Origin: an uncultured Alistipes sp.
GTDB taxonomy: Bacteria; Bacteroidota; Bacteroidia; Bacteroidales; Rikenellaceae
Reading direction: 5' to 3'
Length of the DNA stretch: 64,000 nucleotides
NCBI GenBank assembly: GCA_910587675.1
Contig: CAJUMU010000001.1
Location: 1-64,000 of the forward strand
Shown: positions 17,386 to 25,506 of the stretch, in pieces
How the letters are laid out: each line of letters begins with the position of its first letter
Numbering within the stretch: the first letter of the stretch is position 1
Made by a program: the position numbers and the translations under genes
Notes under the pieces: generated by a model
Seen by the model: the letters and a program-made list of their open reading frames with translations, nothing else
Told to the model about the DNA's origin: nothing
Database searches by the model: none

Positions 17386-18150
17386 TCATTTGGTCGTCTT
17401 CGCCCCGACCATAACCGATTCTATCTTCTCCTTCAATTCGTGCATCTCGTCGCGACACTCGGCCTTCACGTCGAACGGCAGCTTGTAGCGCAGCCAGTCG
17501 CCCAGACTGCGGTTCATCTCGATGATGGGCTTCACGGTGTAGATCATTATGAAGTAATAGAACATCAGCAATATGGCTATCATCACCAGCAGCGATATGA
17601 ACACGGGTGTAACCGAACGGTAGGCGTTCAGATTCAACTGCTCGGCGCGCGGGGTGAGCGATCCCTGCACGGACGACATGACGTCGGTAATACCGTCGGT
17701 TATGTCGTTGTAGAGCGGCAAATAGTTGGCGTCGTACCACTTGCGTCCGTCGAACGCGGCATTAGACTCCTTGGTGAGCATCTCCTCGATCGCCTGCTCC
17801 ATGCGGTCGGAAAAGAGTCCGAGCGAGTCGAAAAGGGCGTCGGCCGACGATTTGCCCGACTCGCTGCGCGCCTGACGTATGGTGAGGTTGAACCGCTCCA
17901 TGCTGCCGCGGCACGAGTCGGCGTATATGCTGTCGCGGAAAACCGCATAGTTCACCACTGCGCGGTCGTTGGCATGTATGGCCGAGAGCATGTTTTTCGA
18001 CATTTCGATGCTGCGACGGCTGCTGCCGAGGATGGCTTCGATGTCGACACTCATGTGGCTCAACTCGAAAAGCGACACCAAACCCGAAAAAAAGAGCAAC
18101 GCCACGATGCTCAGAAATCCGATTGTCACTCGTTTACGAATACCCGTCAT
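17386..18150 (-). CDS. Membrane sensor-like protein ending after a HAMP-like region
   Basis: 254 residues laid out like the input half of a sensor kinase or chemoreceptor. TM1 is at 8-30. An extracytoplasmic helical region of ~150 residues (31-178) is compatible with a four-helix-bundle sensor, and TM2 is at ~179-205. A HAMP-like segment follows at ~203-246 (TVKPIIEMNRSLGDWL...DEMHELKEKIE). The protein then stops: there is no histidine kinase, cyclase or methyl-accepting domain, and the frame has a normal stop rather than a visible break. It lies 30 bases upstream of trkH, so it may gate or report on potassium uptake. Function is not known. Confidence 0.75.
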   Translation of the reverse strand: MTGIRKRVTIGFLSIVALLFFSGLVSLFELSHMSVDIEAILGSSRRSIEMSKNMLSAIHANDRAVVNYAVFRDSIYADSCRGSMERFNLTIRQARSESGKSSADALFDSLGLFSDRMEQAIEEMLTKESNAAFDGRKWYDANYLPLYNDITDGITDVMSSVQGSLTPRAEQLNLNAYRSVTPVFISLLVMIAILLMFYYFIMIYTVKPIIEMNRSLGDWLRYKLPFDVKAECRDEMHELKEKIESVMVGAKTTK

Positions 18151-18250
18151 ATAAATATCGTTTTCGCGTCGCGGTCCGTTCGGCAGGCGGCGTATGCCGC
18201 ACGGCGCGTCGTTCGCGGACCGACCATCGTAAAAATTACGCTAATTAATG

Positions 18251-18258
18251 CAAATATA
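18251..18258 (-). promoter_or_regulatory. -7 box upstream of the HAMP protein/trkH/SPOR group
   Basis: Minus-strand TATATTTG, a full consensus match about 100 bases before the ATG at 18150. It leaves a long leader with GC-rich inverted repeats. No clear -33. Confidence 0.5.
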
Positions 18259-18306
18259 GCAAAAATATCTTAACGGCGCGGCTTTTTTTCGGCCGCCCGC
18301 ACTCTT

Positions 18307-19605
18307 TTACTTCAAAATTTCGGCCGTAATGTCATGATTGTCGCCTATCGCCGCCAGACGCACCGCGCAGATGCGATTCACCGCTTCGCGGTCATAAGGC
18401 GCCTTCACCCGAATGTAGTTGCCCGTGTAGCCGTACATCATGCCGTCGCGCACGGTGCTTTCGAACAGCACGTCGGCAGTCGTTCCCACCGCTCGGGCGC
18501 AGAAGTCGTAATGCAGGCGGTCGCACAACGCTTCGAGTTCGGCGACGCGGGCTGTCGAAACCGACGCGGGGACCTTGTCGGGCATGTCGACGGCGGGGGT
18601 GTTCGGGCGTTCGGAGAAGGGAAAGACATGCAGATACGACGGCGCGAGCCGCTCCAGAAGCGTGCGCGTCCGTTCGAAATCGGCTTCGCTCTCGCTCGGG
18701 AAACCCGTGATGACGTCGATGCCGATGAAGGCGTCGGGCATGAGTGAGCGTATTTTGGCTATGCGGTCGGCGAACCGCTCCGAGGTGTAGCGGCGGCGCA
18801 TGAGGCCGAGGATGCGGTCCGATCCGCTCTGCAACGGAATGTGGAAGTGATGCTGGAATTTAGGTGACGCGGCGCAAAATTCTATTATCTCGTCGGTTAT
18901 GAGGTTGGGCTCGATGGATGAAATGCGGTAGCGGTCGATACCCTCCACTTCGTTCAACGCGCGCAGCAGGTCGATGAACTTTTCACCCGTCGTGCGGCCG
19001 AAGTCGCCTGTGTTTATGCCCGTTATGACGATCTCCTTAAGTCCCGAAGCGGCCACTTCGCGGGCTTCGGCGACAAGATCGGCGATGGGCATGTTGCGGC
19101 TCGATCCGCGGGCATAATGTATTGTGCAATAGGCGCATTTGTAGTCGCATCCGTCTTGCACCTTTAGGAACGACCGCGTGCGGTCGCCCGACGAAAAAGA
19201 GGCGAAAAAGCGCGTGATCTCTTCGGTGTCGCAGGCGTAGACCTGCGCACGGCCTCGGACGCCGAGTTCCGTCACACGTTTATATAAATCGCCTTTATCG
19301 TTGTTGCTCAATACGATGTCAACCCCCTCGATGGCGGCGACGTCGTATGGTTTCAATTGCGCGTAACATCCCGTGACGGCGATGACGGCGTCGGGATTGC
19401 GGCGGTGAAGTTTGCGGATGAGGTTGCGGCATTTCTTGTCGGCGTGCTCCGTGACGGAGCAGCTGTTGATGACGCAAATATCGGCTTCGTCGTCGGATCC
19501 CACGCGCACGAAACCGCCCTCCTCGAAAGAACGGGCGATGGTGGAACTCTCCGAAAAGTTGAGCTTGCAGCCCAACGTATGAAAACTTACTCGACGTTTC
19601 TCCAT
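18307..19605 (-). CDS. mtaB: tRNA N6-threonylcarbamoyladenosine(37) methylthiotransferase MtaB
   Basis: A 432-residue radical-SAM methylthiotransferase converting t6A37 to ms2t6A37 in ANN-decoding tRNAs. It has an N-terminal MTTase domain with cluster cysteines in TLGCKLNFSES, INSCSVTEHADKKCR and TGCYAQ. The radical SAM motif CDYKCAYC lies near residue 150, and a C-terminal TRAM-like region ends the protein. HTLGCKLNFSE and VNTCSVT-type motifs separate MtaB from MiaB and RimO. Divergent from the metal permease operon. Confidence 0.95.
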   Translation of the reverse strand: MEKRRVSFHTLGCKLNFSESSTIARSFEEGGFVRVGSDDEADICVINSCSVTEHADKKCRNLIRKLHRRNPDAVIAVTGCYAQLKPYDVAAIEGVDIVLSNNDKGDLYKRVTELGVRGRAQVYACDTEEITRFFASFSSGDRTRSFLKVQDGCDYKCAYCTIHYARGSSRNMPIADLVAEAREVAASGLKEIVITGINTGDFGRTTGEKFIDLLRALNEVEGIDRYRISSIEPNLITDEIIEFCAASPKFQHHFHIPLQSGSDRILGLMRRRYTSERFADRIAKIRSLMPDAFIGIDVITGFPSESEADFERTRTLLERLAPSYLHVFPFSERPNTPAVDMPDKVPASVSTARVAELEALCDRLHYDFCARAVGTTADVLFESTVRDGMMYGYTGNYIRVKAPYDREAVNRICAVRLAAIGDNHDITAEILK

Positions 19606-19656
19606 AATTCAGGTATGAATTTAGCGGCGACGACGGGCGTCGCGTATTAAAATCGT

Positions 19657-19677
19657 GCGAAGTTATGAAAACTTCGC
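19657..19677. promoter_or_regulatory. Palindrome just upstream of the metal-permease promoter
   Basis: GCGAAGTT, five bases, AACTTCGC: a perfect 8-bp inverted repeat ending 17 bases before the -33 box. It could be an operator for a metal-responsive repressor, or only a hairpin between divergent genes; no known box is matched. Confidence 0.35.
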
Positions 19678-19694
19678 CGTATCGGAAAAAAAGT

Positions 19695-19726
19695 TTTGAC
19701 GCAATCCGATAATTGGAGTAAATTTG
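19695..19726 (+). promoter_or_regulatory. Promoter of the permease-lptF/G-fmt operon
   Basis: TTTG (19695-19698), 20 bases, then TAAATTTG (19719-19726) followed by C: both Bacteroidetes elements at the right spacing. The start is expected near 19733, which rules out the in-frame TTG at 19724 as a start codon. Confidence 0.75.
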
Positions 19727-19762
19727 CGGACGTTTCGGGCCGGCCTCCGCGTCGAGGCCGCA

Positions 19763-20608
19763 ATGCGTGGAGATATGGAATTTTTTTACGACATATTCCG
19801 ATACGGATATCTGGCGAACGCCCTCTTGGCGGCGGTGTTCGCAGGCATCACGTGCGGTATAGTGGGCACTTACGTGGTTTCGCGCCGCATAGTGTTTCTG
19901 TGCGGAGGCGTGACGCACGCTTCGTTCGGAGGCTTGGGCATAGCGTTTTGGCTGGGTGTAAATCCGATAGGCGGAGCGATGGTCTTCGCCATACTCTCGG
20001 CCGTGGGCATAGAGTGGGCGAGCGACAAGGGGCGCATGCGCGAGGATTCGGCCATAGGCATCATCTGGTCGGTCGGCATGGCGGTGGGAGCCTTGTTCAT
20101 GAGCCTCGCGCCCGGGTACACGTCGGGCGATCTGGCGAGCTACATGTTCGGCAGCATAGTGACCGTCACCACGCGCGACGTGGCGACGCTCGGAGCGTTG
20201 ACGGTATTCTGCGTCGCGGGCATGGCGTTGTGGCGCAGGCCGATAACCTATTTGGCATTCGACCGCGACTTCGCCGCGAGTCAGGGGATCGCGACCAAGA
20301 CGGCTTCGTATGCCCTCACGGTGATCGTCGCCGCCACCATCGTGCTCTCGATACGCATAATGGGCATCGTGCTGCTGCTGTCGCTGTTCACGATTCCTAC
20401 CGTGACGGCCAACGCCTTTACCAAGTCGTACGGCGCGATGACGCTGTGGGCCTCGGCGACGGCGACCGCGGGCGCGGTGACGGGACTCGTCATAAGTTAT
20501 AATTGGGAAGTCCCGCCCGGGGCCGGCATAATATTTACCCTCACTTTGGGGCTTATTGCGGCAAAACTGTTAACTTTGCGACGTAAAAAAATCGCCGATG
20601 CGACTTAA
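19763..20608 (+). CDS. Metal ABC transporter permease (ABC-3/ZnuB family)
   Basis: A ~281-residue membrane subunit of a zinc/manganese/iron ABC importer. Eight or so hydrophobic segments carry ABC-3 hallmarks: GTYVVSRRIVFLCGGVTHASFGGLG, ASYMFGS, and SIRIMGIVLLLSLFTIPTVTAN. The start is at 19763 or 19775 (MEFFYD), because the promoter overlaps anything earlier. No ATPase or binding protein is encoded nearby, so it must partner with subunits encoded elsewhere. It overlaps the LptF/G gene by 11 bases. Confidence 0.9.
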   Translation: MRGDMEFFYDIFRYGYLANALLAAVFAGITCGIVGTYVVSRRIVFLCGGVTHASFGGLGIAFWLGVNPIGGAMVFAILSAVGIEWASDKGRMREDSAIGIIWSVGMAVGALFMSLAPGYTSGDLASYMFGSIVTVTTRDVATLGALTVFCVAGMALWRRPITYLAFDRDFAASQGIATKTASYALTVIVAATIVLSIRIMGIVLLLSLFTIPTVTANAFTKSYGAMTLWASATATAGAVTGLVISYNWEVPPGAGIIFTLTLGLIAAKLLTLRRKKIADAT

Positions 20609-22103
20609 AACCATACACCGACTGGTGCTCAAGGCCTATTTCGGGCCGTTGCTGCTCACCTTTTTCATCGTCACCTTCGTGTTGATGATGAATTTCGTGT
20701 GGCGTTACATCGACGAGTTGGTCGGCAAGGGACTCGACGCGGGCGTCATAATAGAGCTCATCTGTTACGCCACCATAAACATGATTCCCATAGGCATGCC
20801 GCTCGCCATGCTGCTGGCCGCGATCATGACGATGGGCAACATGGGCGAGAATTACGAGTTGCTGGCGATGAAATCGTCGGGCATGTCGCTCATGCGGATC
20901 ATGAAGCCGCTGATAATAGTGGTGGGGCTGATCTCGATTGGCAGTTTCTTCGTGGTGAACAATCTGGTGCCGTACGCCAACAAGAAGATGACGAGCATAA
21001 TTTACGACATACGCCGCCAGAAACAGGTGCTGGAGTTTCAGGATGGGCTCTTCTTCAACGGCATAGACGACATGAGCATACGCGTGGGCCATCAGGATCC
21101 CGTGTCGGGTCTGCTCTACGACGTGCTCATATACGACAACCGCACGGCTAACGGCAACATGACCACCACCACGGCCGAGACGGGATACATACGTCTGTCG
21201 GACGACAAGAAGTATCTTCTGGTGACGCTCTACAACGGCGACAACTACCAGCAGACGCGCAATAACCAATGGTATACGCGCAACGAGCTGCGCCACGACA
21301 CGTTCGACGTGCAGAACGCCAAGATCGCGATGGACGGATTCGATTTCCAGCGCAGCGACAATTCGGGCGCGATAGGCGGTTCGCAAACCAAGAATATCGT
21401 CGAGTTGCAGCGCGATATCGATTCGCTCGACGTGACCGTGACGACCACCACCGCGAAATCGTACGAACCTCTGCTCAAGGATAATATATTCACGCGCGAC
21501 ATACAGGTGTTGCAGCTCCCCGATTCGCTGCGCAAGGACAAGACGGGCTATCGCGACGCCTGTCTGCTGGACTCGATTCCGACGATGACCGTCCGCCAGA
21601 AGAACGATCTGTGGAACAGCGCGCGCGCGATCGCGCTCAATTCGCGAAACTCGTTCTCGTTCGACGAGACCGCGGCCAAGGAGGCGCTGAACCAGCTCTA
21701 TCGCAGCAAGAACGACTGGCATCGCAAACTGTCGCTGCCTGTGTCGGTATTGATATTTTTCCTTATCGGCGCGCCGCTCGGGGCCATTATCCGCAAAGGC
21801 GGTCTCGGAACCCCCATCGTGATATCGGTGGTCTTCTTCGTCGTATACTACATCATAAGCCTCTCGGGCGAGAAGATGGCCAAGGAGGGTGCGTGGAGTT
21901 CGATGCTCGGAATGTGGATATCCTCCATCGTGCTGACTCCCATAGCGGCCTATCTGCTGGTCAAGGCGACCAACGATTCGCAGTTGCTCGACGTGGATTG
22001 GTATTCGGGCAAGTTGAAGGTTTTGAAGGAGCGTTCGGCCCCCGTGCTCGATCGTTTGAAGCGATATCTGCCGAAACGCTTGTTCGCAAAAAAGATCAAA
22101 TGA
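20598..22103 (+). CDS. LptF/LptG-family lipopolysaccharide export permease
   Basis: 501 residues of the YjgP/YjgQ family, the membrane part of the LptB2FG transporter that extracts LPS from the inner membrane. Three N-terminal membrane helices (about 15-35, 55-85, 100-125) are followed by a ~220-residue periplasmic beta-rich domain (about 130-370) and three C-terminal helices (about 385-465, including LIGAPLGAIIRKGGLG). The periplasmic domain is longer than in E. coli, as is usual in Bacteroidetes. Its stop overlaps the fmt start (ATGA). Confidence 0.94.
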   Translation: MRLKTIHRLVLKAYFGPLLLTFFIVTFVLMMNFVWRYIDELVGKGLDAGVIIELICYATINMIPIGMPLAMLLAAIMTMGNMGENYELLAMKSSGMSLMRIMKPLIIVVGLISIGSFFVVNNLVPYANKKMTSIIYDIRRQKQVLEFQDGLFFNGIDDMSIRVGHQDPVSGLLYDVLIYDNRTANGNMTTTTAETGYIRLSDDKKYLLVTLYNGDNYQQTRNNQWYTRNELRHDTFDVQNAKIAMDGFDFQRSDNSGAIGGSQTKNIVELQRDIDSLDVTVTTTTAKSYEPLLKDNIFTRDIQVLQLPDSLRKDKTGYRDACLLDSIPTMTVRQKNDLWNSARAIALNSRNSFSFDETAAKEALNQLYRSKNDWHRKLSLPVSVLIFFLIGAPLGAIIRKGGLGTPIVISVVFFVVYYIISLSGEKMAKEGAWSSMLGMWISSIVLTPIAAYLLVKATNDSQLLDVDWYSGKLKVLKERSAPVLDRLKRYLPKRLFAKKIK

Positions 22104-23083
22104 TTATGACAGGAAAGGATTTGCGCATAATATTCATGGGAACCCCCGAGTTCGCCGTGGCGTCGCTGCGTCGTCTCGCGGGCGACGGGTACAATGTGGT
22201 GGCCGTGGTCACGACTCCCGACAAACCCGCGGGGCGCGGCCGCAAGATGCACGAAAGCGACGTGAAGGTCGCGGCGCGCGAGTTGGGGCTGCCGATACTG
22301 CAACCCGAAAAACTCAAGGCCGAGGAGTTCGTGGAGGCTGTCAGGGCTTTGAATCCCGATCTGGGCATCGTCATAGCGTTCCGCATGCTGCCCGAGATCA
22401 TCTGGGCCATGCCTCGTCTCGGAACGTTCAACCTGCATGCCTCTCTGCTGCCGCAATACCGCGGCGCGGCGCCCATCAACCACGCTATCATGAACGGCGA
22501 AACGGAGACGGGAATCACCACGTTCCTGCTCAACCACGAAATAGACAAAGGCGCCATAATCGGGCAGCGGCGAGAGCCCATACTGCCCGAGGACAACATG
22601 GGCTCGATGTACGAGAAGTTGATGACGGCGGGGTGCGATCTGGTGGTCGAAACGGTCGAGAAGATCGCTTCGGGCGACATACGACCCATCGAGCAGTCGG
22701 ATGTCGACGAGTCGCAATTGAAGCCCGCGCCTAAGATATTCAAGGAGGATTGCGAGATCGACTGGTCGTGGGACGGCCGCCGCATAGTGAATTTCGTGCG
22801 CGGACTCTCGCCCTATCCCGCGGCGTGGTCGCGGATGCGCAAGGCCGACGGCTGCGGCGAGGAGACGGGCTCGGCGAAGATCTTCGAAGCGACGTTTAGG
22901 CCCGAGTCGAATCCCGCGCCTGCGGGGACTGTCTCGACCGACGGCCGCGACAGCATATCGGTCGCCTGCGCCGACGGACGGATCGAGATCGGCAGCCTGC
23001 AATTGGCGGGAAAGAGGCGGATGAGCAACAGAGAGCTGCTCGTCGGATTCCGGAATTTGGAGGATTACGTTTTCGGGAAATAG
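22100..23083 (+). CDS. fmt: Methionyl-tRNA formyltransferase
   Basis: A 327-residue enzyme formylating initiator Met-tRNA with 10-formyl-THF. The N-terminal Rossmann domain has IIFMGTPEFAV, the formyl-THF/catalytic region NLHASLLPQYRGAAPINHAI (Asn, His) and an HEIDKGAIIGQ loop. The C-terminal OB-like domain runs from ~residue 210. The start codon overlaps the previous stop (ATGA); an alternative ATG is six bases later. Third gene of the permease operon, followed by a bidirectional terminator. Confidence 0.97.
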   Translation: MIMTGKDLRIIFMGTPEFAVASLRRLAGDGYNVVAVVTTPDKPAGRGRKMHESDVKVAARELGLPILQPEKLKAEEFVEAVRALNPDLGIVIAFRMLPEIIWAMPRLGTFNLHASLLPQYRGAAPINHAIMNGETETGITTFLLNHEIDKGAIIGQRREPILPEDNMGSMYEKLMTAGCDLVVETVEKIASGDIRPIEQSDVDESQLKPAPKIFKEDCEIDWSWDGRRIVNFVRGLSPYPAAWSRMRKADGCGEETGSAKIFEATFRPESNPAPAGTVSTDGRDSISVACADGRIEIGSLQLAGKRRMSNRELLVGFRNLEDYVFGK

Positions 23084-23106
23084 GCTCGCTCGTGCGGGTC
23101 GAAATA

Positions 23107-23144
23107 TAAAAGCGGCATGAATTTGAGAGTTCATGCCGCTTTTC
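23107..23144. terminator. Bidirectional terminator between fmt and the glycerol-1-phosphate dehydrogenase gene
   Basis: A 13-bp stem (AAAGCGGCATGAA and complement, 8-base loop) with A-rich and T-rich flanks, between convergent genes. Confidence 0.88.
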
Positions 23145-23166
23145 GTTGCTTTTCGGAGCCGCGGGA

Positions 23167-24513
23167 CTATCTTATCTCCCACACTCCGCCTTTGCCGAAT
23201 ATCGCGTCGACCCATCCGTCGAGAGTACCCGCGCGCAATCCCAGATCGAGCAGGTTGAATCTGCGGCGGATGTGGCGGACGAAAGGCACGTCGGCCCGCA
23301 TCGTTCGACGCGATATGCCTACATGCTCGGGAGCGGTAGGGGCGCCGACAGTGTGCAGACAGCGGTACATCTCATCGAACGTATAGCATTGCTCCTGCAA
23401 CTTGCATTTCAGGTCGGGCCAGTTATCCTTTACCGATTGCAGTTGGCGGCGCACTTCGTCGCGGTCGTCGTATTTGGCCGTCACCTCGGCGATGCCCAGT
23501 TCGGCGTACGGCAGTCCGCGGAACAGCTCTTCGGCCTCGCGGCGCACCTCGTCGAGGGTCTTCCATCGCGCAGCGCAGGCGTCGACGTCGAGCGTCGTGA
23601 AATCGGTCTCGTACATACGGTCGAACATGGCGCACATCATCAGCGTGCCGACGCTGACCTGAAATCCGTGCGATGGCGTCACGCCGTTGTGCGTGTGGTT
23701 GCGCATGTTCCACAAGTGGCTGAACAGATGGTCGGTGCACGACGCGGGACGGCTCGACCGCGCCGCCTGCATGGCGAATCCGCTCAGCATCAACCCCTCC
23801 ACGAACGGCGCGATGGCTCGGGGGCGCAATGCGGCGACGCCTTCGGGATCGGCGAGCGACTCTTTGAGGCTGTCCTGCACGATGTGCCACGCCGCGTCGT
23901 GTATGGGTTCCACGCCCAAGAAATCCGCTATGATCCACTCGGCGCCCGCGGGAATCTTGGCCGCCAGATCGGCGTAACCCGCAGCCGTCATTTCGGCGGG
24001 CGCCTTCGCCATGACGCCCACGTCGGCCAGTATGGCGCGAGGCGCGGGGCAGGTGAAGGTTTGCTTCATGTCGCGATATGTAATCGACGCTCCGAAAGAG
24101 GAGTAGCCGTCGACCGAAGCCGCGGTGGCGACGCACATATAGGGTCTGTCGTGATGATGCGAACTCAATTTGCAAAGATCGTTTATCGTGCCCGATCCGA
24201 CTGCCACGGCTATGGCGTCGGTGGCGGCCAAACGCGCGTCGAGCATTTCGACGAAGCTCCACTCGGCATGCAGGTGCGGATCGGTGAATATGTACGGTTC
24301 GTCGCATCGGATTCCTGCCGCCGCGAGGTGCGATTGCACTGCTTCGCCCGCCGCGCGCCACGTGTTTTCGTCGGCGACCACCAACGCCCGTTTGTCGGGA
24401 AATTGCTCCGCGAACATCGACGGCACGCGGTCGAGTATGTCGGTTCCGATCTCCAGAGCCACCGTATCGGTCGCGGCCGCCAAAGCGTCGGCTATTCGTT
24501 TGTTGTTATTCAT
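23167..24513 (-). CDS. sn-glycerol-1-phosphate dehydrogenase (AraM/EgsA family)
   Basis: A 448-residue iron-type dehydrogenase reducing dihydroxyacetone phosphate to sn-glycerol-1-phosphate, the backbone isomer of archaeal lipids. The NAD-binding VAVGSGTINDLCK (about 105-117), TAASVDGYSSFGASI and metal-ligand region ...CTDHLFSHLWNMRNHTHNGVTPSHGFQVS define the PF13685 group. It is longer than archaeal EgsA (~350) because of a C-terminal helical extension, as in bacterial AraM. No prenyl-glyceryl phosphate synthase is encoded in the window, so the fate of the product is unknown. Confidence 0.88.
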   Translation of the reverse strand: MNNNKRIADALAAATDTVALEIGTDILDRVPSMFAEQFPDKRALVVADENTWRAAGEAVQSHLAAAGIRCDEPYIFTDPHLHAEWSFVEMLDARLAATDAIAVAVGSGTINDLCKLSSHHHDRPYMCVATAASVDGYSSFGASITYRDMKQTFTCPAPRAILADVGVMAKAPAEMTAAGYADLAAKIPAGAEWIIADFLGVEPIHDAAWHIVQDSLKESLADPEGVAALRPRAIAPFVEGLMLSGFAMQAARSSRPASCTDHLFSHLWNMRNHTHNGVTPSHGFQVSVGTLMMCAMFDRMYETDFTTLDVDACAARWKTLDEVRREAEELFRGLPYAELGIAEVTAKYDDRDEVRRQLQSVKDNWPDLKCKLQEQCYTFDEMYRCLHTVGAPTAPEHVGISRRTMRADVPFVRHIRRRFNLLDLGLRAGTLDGWVDAIFGKGGVWEIR

Positions 24514-24538
24514 AAACGGGATTGTTTAGGTTCGAAAG

Positions 24539-24546
24539 CAAATATA
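24539..24546 (-). promoter_or_regulatory. -7 box of the glycerol-1-phosphate dehydrogenase gene
   Basis: Minus-strand TATATTTG, full consensus, 26 bases before the ATG. No clear -33. Confidence 0.5.
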
Positions 24547-24605
24547 ATTAAATATTTTGAAATAAAGGACGGAGCGTCGTAAAAAGCGCGACGCGACGAA
24601 ACGAA

Positions 24606-24633
24606 AAGAGCGGGGATGTATCTCCCCGCTCTT
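24606..24633 (-). terminator. Intrinsic terminator of mgsA
   Basis: An 11-bp perfect stem (AAGAGCGGGGA and complement, 6-base loop) followed on the minus strand by TTTCGTTTCGT. Confidence 0.8.
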
Positions 24634-24655
24634 CGAATCTCTATTCGTGAATGCG

Positions 24656-25129
24656 TTACTTTAGCGTTCGTTCGATATAGCACGTGTAATCTTTCAGTAC
24701 GGGTTCGTACTCCTCGTGCGCCATAAGGGGCGACGAGATCAGGAAATCGGCCGACGAGCGGTTGATGGCCGTCGGGACATTATATAGTGTAGCCAGACGC
24801 AGCAATGCCTTTACGTCCACGTCGTGGGGTTGCGCCGACATGGGGTCCCAGAAGAATATGAGCATGTCGATGTCGCCGTTGGCGATCATCGAACCCAATT
24901 GCTGGTCGCCGCCCAGCGGTCCCGACTTGAGCATCGTGATGTCGAAGCGCGAATTGGCGGCATCCTTGCTGCGACGCTCCATGAGCGTCTCGGCCACTAT
25001 GCGGCCCGTGGTGCCCGTGCATACCAAACGATGCGAGAGCAGTTTTTCCCAGTTCCATGCCACCCATTCCGCGAGGTCGTGTTTCATGTTGTCGTGCGCG
25101 ACCAGCGCTACCGTTAATCTCTTTTCCAT
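24656..25129 (-). CDS. mgsA: Methylglyoxal synthase
   Basis: A 157-residue enzyme converting dihydroxyacetone phosphate to methylglyoxal, an overflow route of glycolysis under phosphate limitation. It has the N-terminal VALVAHDNMKHDL, the phosphate and catalytic motif SGPLGGDQQLG (the first Asp is the base) and FFWDPMSAQPHDVDVKALLRL. Length matches the family. It shares its substrate with the dehydrogenase encoded next, but a terminator and a separate promoter divide them. A hairpin lies in its leader. Confidence 0.96.
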   Translation of the reverse strand: MEKRLTVALVAHDNMKHDLAEWVAWNWEKLLSHRLVCTGTTGRIVAETLMERRSKDAANSRFDITMLKSGPLGGDQQLGSMIANGDIDMLIFFWDPMSAQPHDVDVKALLRLATLYNVPTAINRSSADFLISSPLMAHEEYEPVLKDYTCYIERTLK

Positions 25130-25145
25130 AATTCATCCAAATTTC

Positions 25146-25164
25146 GGATCCCCCTTTGGGATCC
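25146..25164 (-). promoter_or_regulatory. Hairpin in the mgsA leader
   Basis: GGATCCC, five bases, GGGATCC: a 7-bp inverted repeat 17 bases upstream of the mgsA ATG, close enough to influence initiation. Function unproven. Confidence 0.35.
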
Positions 25165-25197
25165 AGTTAATCATCCATATACTTTAAAGTCCCATAT

Positions 25198-25320
25198 CCG
25201 GAGCGTAGCGACCGAAGTCCCCTCCGAGGAGGGGATTTCGGGGAGGGTCAGACCTGTAAACGCGGCCTATGGCCGCGGGTAGACGACCGTCGGGGTTGCT
25301 TTTCCAACGATATGACGTCG
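25198..25320 (-). repeat. R2 palindromic repeat, copy b (inverted)
   Basis: Reverse-complement copy of the 14182-14300 element. GCGGCC-TAT-GGCCGC (25262-25276) replaces the shorter stem of copy a, and CCCCTCC/GGAGGGG is identical. With the mgsA leader it makes up most of the 377-base gap between mgsA and korC; no gene is seen in the rest. Confidence 0.8.
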
Positions 25321-25506
25321 GTACATTAAATAAGAATATCTTGTCAATTCGCCGTAAAGTTACGAAAACCGCACCATCCTGCCATATTCGTGCCGTTTGA
25401 TAACGGAAACTTAATACTACTCTTCGAAGTCGCGCGAGCCCCCGACGGCATTCGCCCCGACGAGGCGAAAAACGAAGTGCGGCAACATCGCATTGCCGCA
25501 CCGCGT

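Noticed and set aside
24656..25129. mgsA and the glycerol-1-phosphate dehydrogenase gene as one operon
   Set aside because: A strong terminator follows mgsA and a consensus -7 box precedes the dehydrogenase gene.
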